This document shows, one piece after another, positions 1 through 14,000 of a stretch of 64,000 bases of DNA (the first letter of the stretch is position 1; each line of letters starts with the position of its first letter). The position numbers and the translations under genes are program-made. The notes under the pieces were generated by a model, which saw nothing but the letters and a program-made list of their open reading frames with translations, was not told where the DNA came from and searched no databases. Source of the stretch: Vitis vinifera (Eukaryota > Streptophyta > Magnoliopsida > Vitales > Vitaceae); contig NC_081812.1 of assembly GCF_030704535.1 (NCBI RefSeq), positions 21,551,501 through 21,615,500 of the forward strand. The letters run 5' to 3'.

Positions 1-481
1 CAAAATTCAGCATGAACTTTCCAGATTCTCATCGACAAATTAAGATAAACATGATCATTAAATTTATACAAATCAAAATTAACAGCTTGATGGATCGATC
101 ATCCATTCAACAAATCTTGATCTTTTCCTTATAGTTTTTAAATCAAAATTCAGTTTGCAGCGCATGTGAGTACAGTACATGAGTCAAGAGAGAGATGGGA
201 GTTTTGCAGTGGCTCCCCACAAAATATAAGAAAAGATATAGAAGTACATATATTCCTGGCCCAAAATATCCATTAAACTGAAAAAGAAAATGAAAAATCT
301 GAGCTGCTTCTTTACTATTAGACCCATCACTCATAAAATAAGGCCACAGTGAGAATGTGAGGGCACTTGATAAAGGGGACTTGTTCTTCAACACTTGGGA
401 AAATCCCAAACAAAATGATAGTAGTTGCACTAGCTTGATTCTCCTTCACTCAATCCCTCCCCACATGAAATATTGCCTTCA
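1..481. other. Left-edge flank, 3' side of WRC gene A
   Basis: AT-rich sequence downstream of the stop codon of the minus-strand WRC gene, probably its 3' untranslated region followed by spacer. One open frame of about 95 codons on the minus strand (143-430) has no family resemblance and sits where the 3' UTR is expected, so I do not call it a gene. Confidence 0.5.
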
Positions 482-2200
482 TTACTTGTTATCATCAGCA
501 GCAACTGCAACCGCACTGCTTGGTTGACCTAGCAAGCTGCTCAAGGATCGAGCTTTCACCATCCCGATCTTCACCCTCTTCTTTGCACCACCCGTGAATG
601 GCTTCTCATCATCAGCTACGTCTGCTCTATCTTCCTGTAGAGGATGCTCCTGCTCCTGGTTTTTCTGGGGTAATTGTGATAAAGGGTTGAATAATTCCTG
701 GGTCTGATTCCTGGCGATGGCGCGGCTTCGGACACTGCTCATGCTTCTCAGCCTTCCCTTGCCCAGGTGATGCTCGCAGAGAGAGTAGCCCACAAGGGTT
801 TGTTGGCAGCATCTCCATCCTCGGCCATTAACACGACTGCACCTGGATCCCTCCATGAGTGCACCACCTCTAGACCTCTTCTTTGCACTGGAGGCGGCGG
901 CGGTCGTGGTGGTGGTGGAGCTATCAAATCCTTGTTTGGTTTCTCTTTCTGATCCATGCTCCTCATCATCGTTTTCCTGAACACACTTCTTGTTCATCTT
1001 GGTCTTCATCTTGGTCTTCATCTTCTTCTCTTTCTCCATTATCGTTTCTTGGTTCATCGGCACCACTCCTCCTCCCCTTTCAAAGCTCCCTCTTCTCTTC
1101 TTCAATGGAAACGCTTTCTCTCCCTCACACCACCTTCCAACTGCCCAAGTGCAACCATAGCAACAACATCAACAACAACATTCAGCACTAGCTAATCTTG
1201 TGGTCATTCTTGGTCTTTTTTACCATAATACGATACTGAAATCTTTACCTTGATCAGAAGAACTTGAAAATGGCACAACCCCAGAACCAGTTTCTGCACC
1301 AAAGATGCTTCCCTTCCTAAAAATGAGCAAGACCCAGAAGATCCACAACCACATACACAAAATTTACAGTCCGGAAAAGAAAAAAATATGAGTGCAAAAT
1401 ACAAGATGATGTATTATAGCTGGGGACCAGCATCGCATGCTAATGTGCACCGCATGGGCATTTTATTTAGGCAACACGGAGAAAAGAAAAGGAGAGAAAA
1501 AATAAAAATAAAAAGACTAAGATTAGATAGATGTGAAGGTATGGTGGCAAGCCAAAGCTGATATAAAAACACCTCAACAGTATTTCCCACTTACAGTTTT
1601 TTCCCCTTTTTTTTCCTTATATTTTTTAGATGGAAATCAAATTATATATGGGTCTCACTCTTTTCACCTTTTTACTACGAGATTTGATGAAAGATGAGAA
1701 CATGGGTAACTTTTCTGTCATTCTTACCTGGTATCATTACTCTTCTCTCCATCTCTCAAACCCTCATCTTCAACCTCTTCATCCCCTCCCAACTCCTGCA
1801 AAAACGACAACAAACAAATCATGGCTGCAGCTATAATCAAACCCAGACACAGTGCAGTTCTACAAACAAAAACAAAGGAAAGAAAAAATAAAAACAAAGA
1901 GAAAAAGAAAGAAAAAGGGGTTATTCCACCAACCAAACACTCTTTCTTCTCCATTTCCGGCCAATCCCACCCGTCGGCTCCGGCTCCCATAGGCGAGACA
2001 CGTTGATTCGCTTGATCCGGCGGCGGTGGGCGGAAGTGGTCGGTCTGGAGTTGCTGTGGAGACAGATTTTCATGTGGGTGAGAGGCCATGTGGTGGTTGT
2101 GGTGTTGCACCGGCGGAGAGGGGTTGGGAGGGAGATCTGAAGGCGGTGCCGGCGGGGGAGGAGGGAGAAGAAACGGTACCTGGCGTCGCCTGATCCTCAT
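482..2200 (-). CDS. WRC-domain zinc-finger protein (copy A)
   Basis: Probable nuclear protein with a WRC domain, the C3H zinc-binding, DNA-contacting module also found in growth-regulating factors. No QLQ domain is visible, so it is not a true GRF. Model: exon 1 2200-1930, exon 2 1293-1249, exon 3 1140-482, about 324 residues. Phases agree at both junctions, but the 45-nt middle exon is inference. The last exon holds the WRC core (GSRCSRVNGRGWRC, then C-x2-H in CEHH), basic stretches, and a C-terminal KARSLSSLLGQ motif. Exon 1 is proline- and histidine-rich. The start is set by the paralogue at 50621, which begins with the same codons (ATGAGGATCAG). An in-frame ATG 45 nt upstream is less likely. 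The leader (about 2210-2400) is rich in GA repeats. Exon 3 beyond the first 12 codons is certain; the rest is likely. Confidence 0.75.
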
Positions 2201-2600
2201 AGCTGATAGATAAGATGGTGGTTTCTCAGAGATTTGATCTTTCACAGCTCAGATTTAGAGAGAGAAGAATGCACCCAAAACCCAAAATATACTGCAAACC
2301 CAAGAAAATTTTCTCTTTAATAACTCTCTTCTCTCTCTTCTTTCTCTCTCTAGCTTTTATTTGTTGCACCACACACAGAGCATAGAGGAATAGCGAGAAT
2401 AGTAGGAGGGGCGCACGTGTGGAGACATGGCAAGTGTCTATGGTGACCGGCCACCGGATGAAAAGGTGGCTGTAACGGAGCGGGTGGCACGTACGGTGGA
2501 TTTCTGACAGCAAAAACGACGACGTTTGAATGAGATTTTGAAATTTTTGGACCCACTTCAATGGCTTGCCATATAAAAGATTCACAGGATTAAAAAATTT
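2201..2600 (-). promoter_or_regulatory. Leader and promoter region of WRC gene A
   Basis: Upstream of the minus-strand ATG at 2200 lies a pyrimidine/purine-biased leader with GA-type repeats at about 2325-2350. GC-richer sequence follows (2400-2530) with a CGACGACGTT element, typical of plant core promoter surroundings. No clear TATA box was chosen. Extent is inferred. Confidence 0.4.
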
Positions 2601-4495
2601 AATAATAAATCCATGTATTAATTTTTACATTGAAAAGATTGGAAAAGTGTTTGACCTCTACGACATCTTTTAAGCATTGGGTCTAAATGAAAGAATAAAA
2701 AATAAAAATAAAACTTTTCAAATTTTATTTTTTTGATTTATAGTAGAAACTAGTAAGAATAACTAAATATAGAAAAAATTATTAGAAAACTTTTACATCT
2801 TCAAAAATTTTAATTTTTCCCCAAAAGGGAAAATTCACGAAGAAAACCATTGAATTTAAACTTTTTTTTTCTTTTTTTTTTCCTTTTTTAATATTTTCTC
2901 TTAAATTTTAAATAATAAAATAATAATTCTCTTATTAATTTCTTTTAATTTTTATTCTCTAATCCAAGTTAAAAAAAAAAGCTTCAAGAAAAATCTTTAA
3001 AAAAAATAAAGGAAAATGAAGAAAATTAATAAAAATAAATTAAATTCTAATAATTTTTGCATGTTTCCTTAAATTTATTTTTATATACCGAATAAATAAA
3101 TTTATAATATTTAAATAATTTTTAGTACAGTTTATTTTTCTTATTATTTTTACATGAATTAAATAAAGATTTTTTTCTTTCTTGCCATTTTCTAGTCGAA
3201 GGAAGCATTAAGTCTATTAAGAGGGGCGAGTAGGGAACCGGGGGAGGAGGTGAAAGGTAAAGACAGAGAAAGGAAGATAAGGGTACGGAGAGGGGAAGAC
3301 AGGGTGGAGGGGGAGAATACAAAATGGTGGGAGGTGGGTAGTTTTATCGTTTATACTTTTTAGAAAAAGTGTGGGTCCCACTCTTAACAACGACCCAGAT
3401 GCTCCACCTCTCCTCCTCTATTTCACTTCTTTCAGTCTTGCACCTTATACCACATTCTAATTCATACCCACCCCCACTCTCACTCTTCTCTCACGCGCCC
3501 ATCTTCGCCATCATCCCTCCTGTTATATTTTAAGAATGCGTTCCACGACTGTGGGAAGTATTTTAGCATTTCTCACTCTTGAAAATATTTATTTTTTAAA
3601 TATTAAAAATAAACACATTCTAACATCATTTTATTGATATTGGATACTCATATTTAAATTTTTTTTTTTTAGGAAAAAATAAATAAATAAAATAAAAGGT
3701 TGTGGGTTCTGCAACCGACCCAAACATTTTGGGCCCTAGCCTACATACACGAGTAGACCATACTTGGTTAAAGGTCCATATCTAGGATTTGTAGGGCAGG
3801 CAAGAGATTCGGACCTTGCCCACAAGTTTAGAGCCAAGCTTTGTGTTTTTTTCTTCTTGACTTAGGACGGGAAGGTTAAAATCATGTGACACTTAACTAT
3901 TTTCCAACAAATTGATTATTAAAGATACCTAAACGGGACAAATAATCAAAAGTACGACCATGTGCTTGGAAAAAATTATGAGACTTCAAATGGCATTTTA
4001 TTTCAAGCCCATATGTTAAGAAACGAAGAGGGGTGTGTAGTCAACATACAAAATAGAAGTAAAAGGTCAAGTAAGAGGGTCTTTGTGATGAGGTTTAGTT
4101 TGAGTTTACAATTTTATTTCAAAGTATTTTTATTAAAATGAAGAAGCATGCATGGAACCCAAGCTTTAAAACTCTCAAAATTTGGCTCCTCAAATGGATA
4201 AATACCCATATGGAAGTGTATTTCCTAAGCTAAGCATAGATACCCATGGAGCACAAATACATAAGATTTGTCTAACAAGAATACGAGATATATCCGATGG
4301 CATGGCATTCCATGATAATTTAAAGAAATTAATTAGTGTGTTGATGGAGGCAGAAGATTAGAAGAGCAAAGCAAGCGTAAAGAAGAGGGGAAATGAGCTA
4401 GTTTTATGGGGATCTCGGATGTGCATGTCGTACTCTTAAGGGCCCACACTGATGGAATACTGGAATTGATGGGGAATCTTAGCCCTGACCTTATT

Positions 4496-4520
4496 TATAT
4501 ATATATATATGTGTGTGTGT
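4496..4520. repeat. (TA)n(TG)n microsatellite
   Basis: Alternating TA units run directly into five TG units, a compound dinucleotide microsatellite likely to vary in length between individuals. Confidence 0.85.
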
Positions 4521-4649
4521 AGACGCATTAGTTTATGGGGTATTATCTGAACATTCGGAGCCTCTCCGTATAGCTTTGGGACCAACACTTTGATGGGCCA
4601 GTGCATACCACAAAATCAATATTACTGGATCATGAAGTGATGTTGCCTC

Positions 4650-4685
4650 ATGCCTAATGCCTAATGCCTAATGCCCGATGCCCAC
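4650..4685. repeat. Short 7-bp tandem repeat
   Basis: About five tandem copies of TGCCTAA, the last two diverged (TGCCCGA, TGCCCA). No gene is nearby. Confidence 0.8.
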
Positions 4686-7244
4686 CCCATTGTTTTAATT
4701 TGATTTTCTAGCTTCCCAAGCAGCCCTTTGAATAATAATAATATTCGAACGGTTGGACCCAGTCTTTAGCCATCAAACCCTGCCGGCCGTCTGCAGATAT
4801 ATGTGGCAATGCTCATGAGAAGACCAAAAGCAATTGACACTATGGGGCTAGGTATCACCTGAAATGATAAAAAGAGAATATTGTTGATCAATCTCCCACT
4901 GAAATATATTGTTTACCTACTAAAAGCGTAATACTCTCCTGATTGATTCAAAATTCATATATTAATTTATGGCATCATTGTATGATGCAGCTGGTATGGC
5001 ATGCTGTGTGTACTTTTTTATTTTGTGGGGGATGGGGGGTGGTGGGTTTCACCTTTAAGGTTTGGGTGAGTGTGTGTGGGTCCAGAAGAAGAGTAGTGGG
5101 TTTGATGTAGATCATAGATCTACTACTCTTTCGGCACCAGAACCAGATCTGATGAGTCTACTATACTGTGGTGAAGTACTTGTAAAGTGGAGTTGAGAAG
5201 GAAGTTGGATTTGATAGGAGAAGAAAACCGCACCATCAAAAGCAGAAGCAGAGCCCTAGCCGTGTGTTGCCCCGCCAAGCCTAGGCTCAAGGTTTTCTCA
5301 GAAAAGCTAGCGACATAAAATCATGACTTAGTTTGATGAAGTCATGCCTATTAATTTACAATGTGATCTTGATCTTCTACAGATGTTAAATGTATTGTTT
5401 TATATTCCCAATTGCAAGTTGCTTTCAATCTATCAGCAACACCCTGCAATGGAGGGAAAAGTGCATGGATTTAAGCCTCTCCTTTGCCATTATTATCGCA
5501 ACTGCACCTCCATTGTCGTATGCCATAACTGCACCATCTCTTGCATTTCTTATTATTCATCAAATTTCTGTACTCCCTTTTTCCTTCCTCTTTATCATCA
5601 TACCATAAGCATCTCTTGTTAATTTTCTCCCTCTTTCCCATCTTCATATTCATTATTCTGATTTCCCGTCCTGAAACATCTGGGTGTAAATATGGCTTTC
5701 AAATTAAGTTCTGAATTGTTGAATAATGCCAAAGGAAATGACGATGCCATGTGCAAAAGGAAAAAGACTCATAGAACAGCGAAGGCAAAGAGAGCTTTTG
5801 CACATTTTCGTCTATCCTTTTTATCATCTTATCCCCATGCATCTCTTATTTCATCGGTTGCCCTCTCTTTTTCGGACAGAAACAGATGTTGATGATTTCA
5901 TGGGAACAGGGATCTGCAATGGCGGAACTAGCAGACCAATATCAGGTTGTGCACCAGAATAGTATTGGCTTGGGGTTGAGGAGAACAAGAAGAAGATGAA
6001 GAAAATGTACAACCACATAAAATTGAGATTGGCTTGGCTTGGACCCCATGAAAGAAAAGGGGAAACGAGTATAGAATTAATGGGGGTATAGGTGCACCAC
6101 ATAACAAAGTGAATGGAGGGTGCACATTTAGCAAAGGGGTGTTGCAGCTGGGGACCAGCTTCACGTGCTAACATGCATGTAGTCAAATAGAGAAATAGAG
6201 AGAGAAAGAGAGAGAGAGAGGGGAGATTGGACTGTTCCAGTGGAGGGAGTGGCAACTGGCAACAGATACAGCTAGATTAACAGTAGTTCCACTTCAGTTT
6301 TGTGGGTAAATTAAGGTATCCACACTCTTCCCAGTTTTCACCTTTTTTTTACCCTTACATTTTCACGGAAAAGATTCCCCCTTTTCTCTTTTGTTCTCTT
6401 TCCTTTTCCTCATACCTCGTATTCTTAATCTTCTCTCTCCATTCTCCACTCCTCCCCAGTCCCCCACCATAAACTCAACCCCATTTCTACAAAACCCTCA
6501 GTGCGTAGTATGCATACCCTAGCTGCTGCTCCTCACACCCTTTTCTTCCCCATATCATCTTCCTTCAATTTACTTCAAACCCCTAATACGACTTTTACTT
6601 GTATGTATACATCATCTTCTACAGAAATTTTCACGTGGGTGTTTGTAATTTTTGGTTGTCGCACCATGGAAGCAGGGAATATATAGGCAGGAAGGCATGG
6701 GAAGGAGAGTTTGGAAAAGTCAAAGACGTGCATGTCAAGTGGTGGATGGCTACCAAATTGTAATAGGACGATGGTAGGGGACTAGGTTTCCAGGGTGATG
6801 TTGAATTTCTGGCATCGTTGGACAAATAAATTTATTATTTAGAATTAATAAAAATAAATATTAATTAAAATTAACAAAAATAAACATGTCAAGATAATTT
6901 TAAAAATATTAAACCTTAATACTTAGAATAAAAATTAAATAATAAATTTAAATTTATCAAATATCATTTTAATTTTTATTTTTAAATTTTAATATCTAAT
7001 TTGAACAAGTCGTAGGTATCTTAATCACGTTATTACATTCATTGCTCATATTTTTATAAGTTGGTCCAATTTTTATTTCATTATCATATTTTAATTATAT
7101 TTTCAGTGTAATCAGTCTTGTTTTACATCTACTTAAGTGAAAACAAACTATGACATTCAGTATTGCATGGAAAAATGGTATTAATGCAAAAGAATAAATT
7201 AGATTGAAAAGCAATAGAATCAAACGTAAGTGTTTGTGGTTATA

Positions 7245-7425
7245 ATTATTTCATTGAAATATGGTCACGATAGTTGAAGCCTCAAGGATGATAGCAACTT
7301 AGCAACAAGTCAATTAGAAGGAGACAAACCCATAAAAAAAACAACTGAGAGGCTATTGCACTACCATTGCATTACCTCAGCTTCCTGTAAGAACATTAAA
7401 ATTGATGTCATTTCACTTTTGGGTG
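7245..7425. repeat. Diverged duplicate block, copy 1
   Basis: About 180 bp that reappears at 8436-8597 in the same order and orientation. Shared anchors include GGATGATAGCAA-like sequence, GAGACAAACCCATAAA, CTATTGCA and CATTACCTCAGCTT. Divergence and small indels indicate an old duplication. No coding capacity. Confidence 0.75.
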
Positions 7426-8435
7426 ATCTTCTGGTACAGCCATCTTTCAACTACATCAATTCACCCTCAATTTCCACACTTCACAGGTATGCGAGAGGTA
7501 TCAGCACTAGACGATGGCATTGGAATATTTGGAACAAAATTACTAGAAGTGAGTAGCCCATTCTGCTGTACTTACAGGCTCCTTTCATCCTTCCATTGAA
7601 CCATAAGCAAGTGGTCGAATATGTTGCAGTGATAGACTCCTCTTTATCAGTGTCTCCTTAGGAACTGGGATAAGGACTCTTTTTTGGTTGGTTACCTACC
7701 CTCTTGTCTCTTCCATTCATTGCTTTTGTTTTGCATAAAGAACGATATATACCTTCTTTTTTTCTATGTGACTTCAACTCATATTAAACTTTAAGTTCAA
7801 TCTGGCATGCACCAGGAGTAGCTGCAGCATATTGGGAACATGGGGCCGATGTCAGTCTGAATGCATTTTCCTTGGTGGTCCGGTAGGTGCCAAACTGGGT
7901 TTTGTTCTACAATAATATTTAAGTCGGCTTTGGACTAGAATTGTGGGATCCGGCTTTATGGCATTCGATATGAGGCTCTGGTGAAGGAGTGGCATTATTG
8001 CACCCCAATATGAACCTCCTGTGAGCTGACACCCATGACTTCTGATCATTTCCTCTTAAAACAAATTTGACTTCAATAAAAATAAATCAAATCTTTTATG
8101 ATATTCGATTTCACACCCTACGAATCTGTTTTTTAAGAATAGTATCTCGAGATAGCTTTTCAAAATTTTCTTGCCTTATGAGTGGTGTAATTAGGCAAAT
8201 TTTACCCGTCAAGTGCAATTTTCAATTCTTCTTTCTTTTCTTTTGTTTATTTTTTTAATTTTCTTTTCCAAAAAAAAAATAGAACAAAGATTAGGTAGGC
8301 ATTGACTGATGGGTAAAAAGTTCATATCTGTAGAGGCAAATTCCGTGTGAAAAATTAAATTTATCGATTAGATTTTTAATTAACTTGTAGGTTTTCCAAA
8401 AAAAATATAAAAATAAATATTTTGAAAGCAGACTA

Positions 8436-8597
8436 TAATTAAATTGTCTCATGGTTTTTGCCATGATGATTGAAGAATGATAGCAAAAAGTCAAGAAAAA
8501 AGAGACAAACCCATAAACAACAATTGGCGGACTATTGCAGTACAATTTCATTACCTCAGCTTTTCAAAGAAATTTTGATGTGATTTCACGTTTATAA
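8436..8597. repeat. Diverged duplicate block, copy 2
   Basis: Second copy of the block at 7245-7425, about 1.2 kb downstream in direct orientation, with the same order of anchors ending in CATTACCTCAGCTTT and a GATGT.ATTTCAC tail. Confidence 0.75.
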
Positions 8598-8690
8598 GTG
8601 TTATCATATTCATAAAAAAAATTGATGAAATGGTCTGCCCAATTTCTTATCCTCATTCTACTGGGCTGAAGCCCAATTCCCAGATCCCAG

Positions 8691-8753
8691 CCCAATTCTA
8701 GTGGTTGAACCCAAAGTGGGGCCCAATGCCAGTGGTTGAGCCCAAAGTGGGGT
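8691..8753. repeat. 31-bp tandem duplication
   Basis: Two adjacent copies of a unit beginning CCCAAT and ending AACCCAAAGTGGGG (or GAGCCCAAAGTGGGG), with a few mismatches. Confidence 0.8.
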
Positions 8754-9745
8754 TATGAGGGGGGCAAAGTAGACACTGCAGTACATATTGATTTATTTAG
8801 CTATCATGCATTAAATGCCTGTGCCATAGTCAACTTCATGCCAGCTTATGGTTCTTATTTCCGAGAAGTCTATTTTCTAATAAAAATATAAAATAAAATA
8901 ATGATTGGGCTAGAAGCCTAGAAGCTTTCTAATATTTATATTTTTATTTATATTTATATATAAAAGAAACTTTTAAAAAGTGAAAATTTTTGAAAATTGA
9001 AAAGAAAATGGAATATTTTGCACCCATAAAAATTTGAATTTTAAAAAGATAAAAAAGTATTTATAGTTAAATATTTTGGGGAAAAATCACTTATTTTCAG
9101 TATTAAGATTTCAGTGAAATTAAAAAAAAATAAATAATATCTTTTCTTTTATAAAATCTATTGAATATCCATCCTTTTTTTTTTCCTTTTTTTTTTTTCA
9201 TGAAACCACCATCCAAATTTGTTTTTTTATTATTATCTATGTGATTTTTTTTGTAATTTTATATTTAATAAATATTAAATAAATTTCTGATTGGAAGATT
9301 CCTTTAGTTTCAATTTTGAATTTTGAATTTTTTTATTATATATTGAATTATGTGGTATTTAATTTTTTATAAAGTATAGATGTATTTAATTGCTTATGAT
9401 AAAAAATATTATATTTACTTTTAATTATAAACTATCAAGCTCTCATTAAATACATATATTTACTTGATAGTAGTGGTGAAGTCTTATCCAATAGATAATT
9501 ATTAAATAAGAGGTTTTATTCTTTGAATTTTTTCTAGAAAATTACTAGAATTATTGAAAATTTTCTAATGAAATTTATTGCTATTTTTAAAAATTCTTTT
9601 GGTAAATTTCTTTGAATGTTTTTGATAAACCTTTTTATAAAATTTAAAATATTTGATTTAGTAATTTGGTACTTTAATTGTTTAATTAATTAATTATATA
9701 GTAATTATAATAAAGTAATAAATGATAAATAAAGTAACAACTGGC

Positions 9746-10082
9746 CTCTCATGTGAAACCAAGGTTTAATTCATTTTTGGTTTGGATTATCGCAAAATTG
9801 GATTTTGATGTGGTGTAGAATTAGAGGGTTTTCAACTTATCGTATATGTATAAAACCTCCTTAAAACCATTCAAGAGAATAATTGGCAAATCGAACCTTT
9901 ATTTGTGTATGATGCATGATACCCTCATGTGAAACCAAAATTTAATTCCTTTTAATTTTGATGAAAGCAAAATCGAGCTTTCATGCAGTCTAGAACTAGA
10001 GGGTTTTCAACTCTTGTCGAATATGTATAAAACCTCCTTAAAACCATTCAAGAGAACGATGAGCACATTGAATCCCTATAAA
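9746..10082. repeat. Tandem duplication, unit about 176 bp
   Basis: Two head-to-tail units (about 9746-9921 and 9922-10082). Both contain CTCATGTGAAACCAA, TAGAGGGTTTTCAACT and the nearly perfect ATGTATAAAACCTCCTTAAA block. Non-coding. One unit boundary falls exactly where the second begins, as in unequal exchange or replication slippage. Confidence 0.85.
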
Positions 10083-10983
10083 ATATTGAGTTTGCATTTT
10101 TCTCTTTCTTAATCTTTTTATATATATGTACAATTATTATTTACTATTTTTAATATATTATCATTTATTTATCTTTACATTCATCATAATTCATATTTGT
10201 TAAAATTTGAAAAAGAAATCAAGACTCAATTCATTCCCCCTTTGGATATCTATCTTAGGCTAATATATCAAGAATTTACACCTCATTGTTACTTTTAATA
10301 TATATTCATAAATAATATCTAAAATATTATTAATCATTTATTATTTTTAAGGATGACTCTTAATTATTATTATTATTAGTATAGTACTCTCAAATTAGCA
10401 ATCTCGAATTTCATTTTGCAGTGTATCATGCGAATGATACTATAATCTTTTGTACCTCGATATGAAATGTTTATTTATAGAAAATCATATCACCATCGCA
10501 TTCTTTGAAATACTCATCATGACAATGATCTCATAGTGGGTGTGTACGTAAAATACCTTCCAACTTTTATTGTAAGTTAAAGAGTTGAAAAGTATACCAA
10601 TGCAATACACGGTACTCACTTTTGTAGTCATTACCATCAACCAAGCATTAAGACCCATAAACCCCTAAAACCCTAATTAAACCCCTTTGACTACCACCTT
10701 AAACACTTGTTCATATGCCTCGTAGGTAACCATATGATCCATATCTTCATGTTTGGACATAGACATAAGAAATAGCAAAAAATAAGCAAATGGCAACATT
10801 CAGATTCCATCTTAAGTTATGAATTGGTCACAAATGAATATCAAATAATAGCAGCTACTACCCAACATAAAAAAGCATGATATTCCATTCACATTTTTTT
10901 TTCCACCAATTCATTTCTAAACTTGGCCCAAAAAAAAAAAAAGTCTAAGTTGGACCCATGAAAGAAGAAAAGTACCAACCTAA

Positions 10984-12421
<1,438 letters not shown>

Positions 12422-12556
12422 ATTCCATGTGGCTGGTGACTTTTGTGAGGTGCGGGGCAGCAAGTTAAAGGCCCTCCTATGTCCCTATTAAATAATTTTT
12501 TTTAGTTTAAAAAAGTAAACTAATTTTCCATGGAATTTCAAGTTTATTAGAAAATT

Positions 12557-12676
12557 AGAGTGCGTTTCACAGTAATTATAGAAAATATTTTTAACATTTC
12601 TAACACTTAAATGATAAAATTTTTTAAATATTAAAGATATTAAAAGTGTTTCCTATAATCATATCAAACAGACTCT
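12557..12676. mobile_element. Short MITE, family B, copy 1
   Basis: About 120-bp non-coding element with imperfect terminal inverted repeats: it starts AGAGTGCGTTTCACAGT and ends with the reverse complement of AGAGTCTGTTTGATATGATT. A related copy lies at 22355-22475. Superfamily uncertain; target duplication not clear. Confidence 0.6.
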
Positions 12677-12832
12677 TTAGTAATGATTTTTGAAACAAAG
12701 TCATCTTTCTAACGTGAAAATTTAGACTTTTATACATATCTCACTTCATAGTAAGATAGGTTTTTTTTCTTCCTAAAGTGGAGATTGAAAAAAGAAATTC
12801 AATCAAGTAATATCTTAATCAAAATTACTTAG

Positions 12833-13110
12833 AGGATGTTTATTTTTTTGGTCTTTTACTAAAAATAATTTGTTTTCAGAATTTAGGTTATTTGTTTTTA
12901 TATTTTTCATAATTTATTATAAACTTTTTATTGAATAAAAAAAGTCAAAATATGTCGTTTTTTCTAAATAGAAAAAATAATATATTGATTTTTTTTTATT
13001 TTTTAATACTTAACAGAAATAAAATATTACAAAAACAAATAATTTAATATTTAACATTATTAAGCATTAAGGTTCTATTTAGAATGAAGTAAAAAAACAA
13101 GCACCACCTT
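12833..13110. mobile_element. MITE, family A, copy 1
   Basis: About 280-bp AT-rich element with ends AGGATGTTTATTTTTTT and AACAAGCACCACCTT. It aligns over its whole length with 23631-23923, including an internal AAAAAAGTCAAAATAT block and AACAGAAATAAAATA. Terminal inverted repeats without coding capacity mark a non-autonomous DNA transposon. Target-site duplication not resolved. Confidence 0.7.
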
Positions 13111-13209
13111 AATCTTAGTCAACTACGATGAAATTCTTTTTTTTTATAAAATAATAATCATTTTAGAGAAGTTCGATAATGCATAAACTTCATAACCTTA
13201 AATAAATTA

Positions 13210-13720
13210 ATATTATGCCCATAAACTCATTTTTAGAAATAATATGATATCATGAGCCTATAAAATTTATTGGAGATATAATTTTCTATATTTTTAATTG
13301 AAATTTAACTTAAATACAATCACTCAGTATCCATGTAAATAAAATATTATTTTTTTTAAAATAAAATATTATTTTTTTAACCTATTGACCCAGTGATTTT
13401 ACGACATCTTTATATATTTTATTATTTTCTTAAAATATATAAACTTTTAGTATACGAATTCACGTGAAATTGTGATTATTCATTCACAAACTCATTTTTG
13501 AAGAGAATATGAGAGGATATTTCATCGTGAGTTTATAAGGTTTACGAGTGATGCAATTATTTATATTTTTAATTAAAAATTATCTTAGATCATTATAAAT
13601 ATTGTCTCTTTGAATCTATTAATGCATGTGATTTTAAGATATATTTATATATTTTACTCTTTTATTAAAATGTATAAAGCTTTATTATATTATGCCACGT
13701 GGAATTGTGATTAAGATGAT
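13210..13720. repeat. Diverged tandem duplication, unit about 260 bp
   Basis: Two direct units (about 13210-13478 and 13479-13720). Shared landmarks in order: AAACTCATTTTT, TTTATATTTTTAATT, a TTTATATATTTTA block, and CACGTGAAATTGTGATTA versus CACGTGGAATTGTGATTA at the ends. Non-coding. Confidence 0.7.
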
Positions 13721-14000
13721 TTTTCTTTTTATCATTTTTTTTTTTGAAATCCTTTCTATCTCAATATTATTAACATACTCATTTCTATATATATTTATTA
13801 GAGTGCAAACCTATGGATGAGTGCCACCACACATAATATAAAGTATTAAAGGTCAAAGAGAGGAAATTTTTAATTATAAATTTCACATGGTGCAATCACC
13901 TAAAAAAACCTAATATAGAAATTTGTAGCTTTAGAAGGGTGCACCAAAAATTTCCCACACCCTCTAAGCTTGGGGTTGAACCCAAAACTCATACCCGAAC

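Larger units (their letters stand above)
12422..14000. other. AT-rich spacer with MITEs and a tandem repeat
   Basis: No gene between the peroxidase stop and the RING gene leader. It holds a small inverted-repeat element (12557-12676), a longer MITE (12833-13110) and a diverged tandem duplication (13210-13720), each listed separately. The rest is AT-rich with no recognisable motif. Confidence 0.65.

Noticed and set aside
143-430. 95-codon open frame on the minus strand
   Set aside because: Lies in the 3' flank of WRC gene A, has no domain, and its base composition is like the spacer.
5344-5622. Overlapping plus-strand frames of 72-92 codons
   Set aside because: Cys/Ser/Ile-rich translations without motifs, in CT-rich DNA with internal duplication. 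Typical chance frames.
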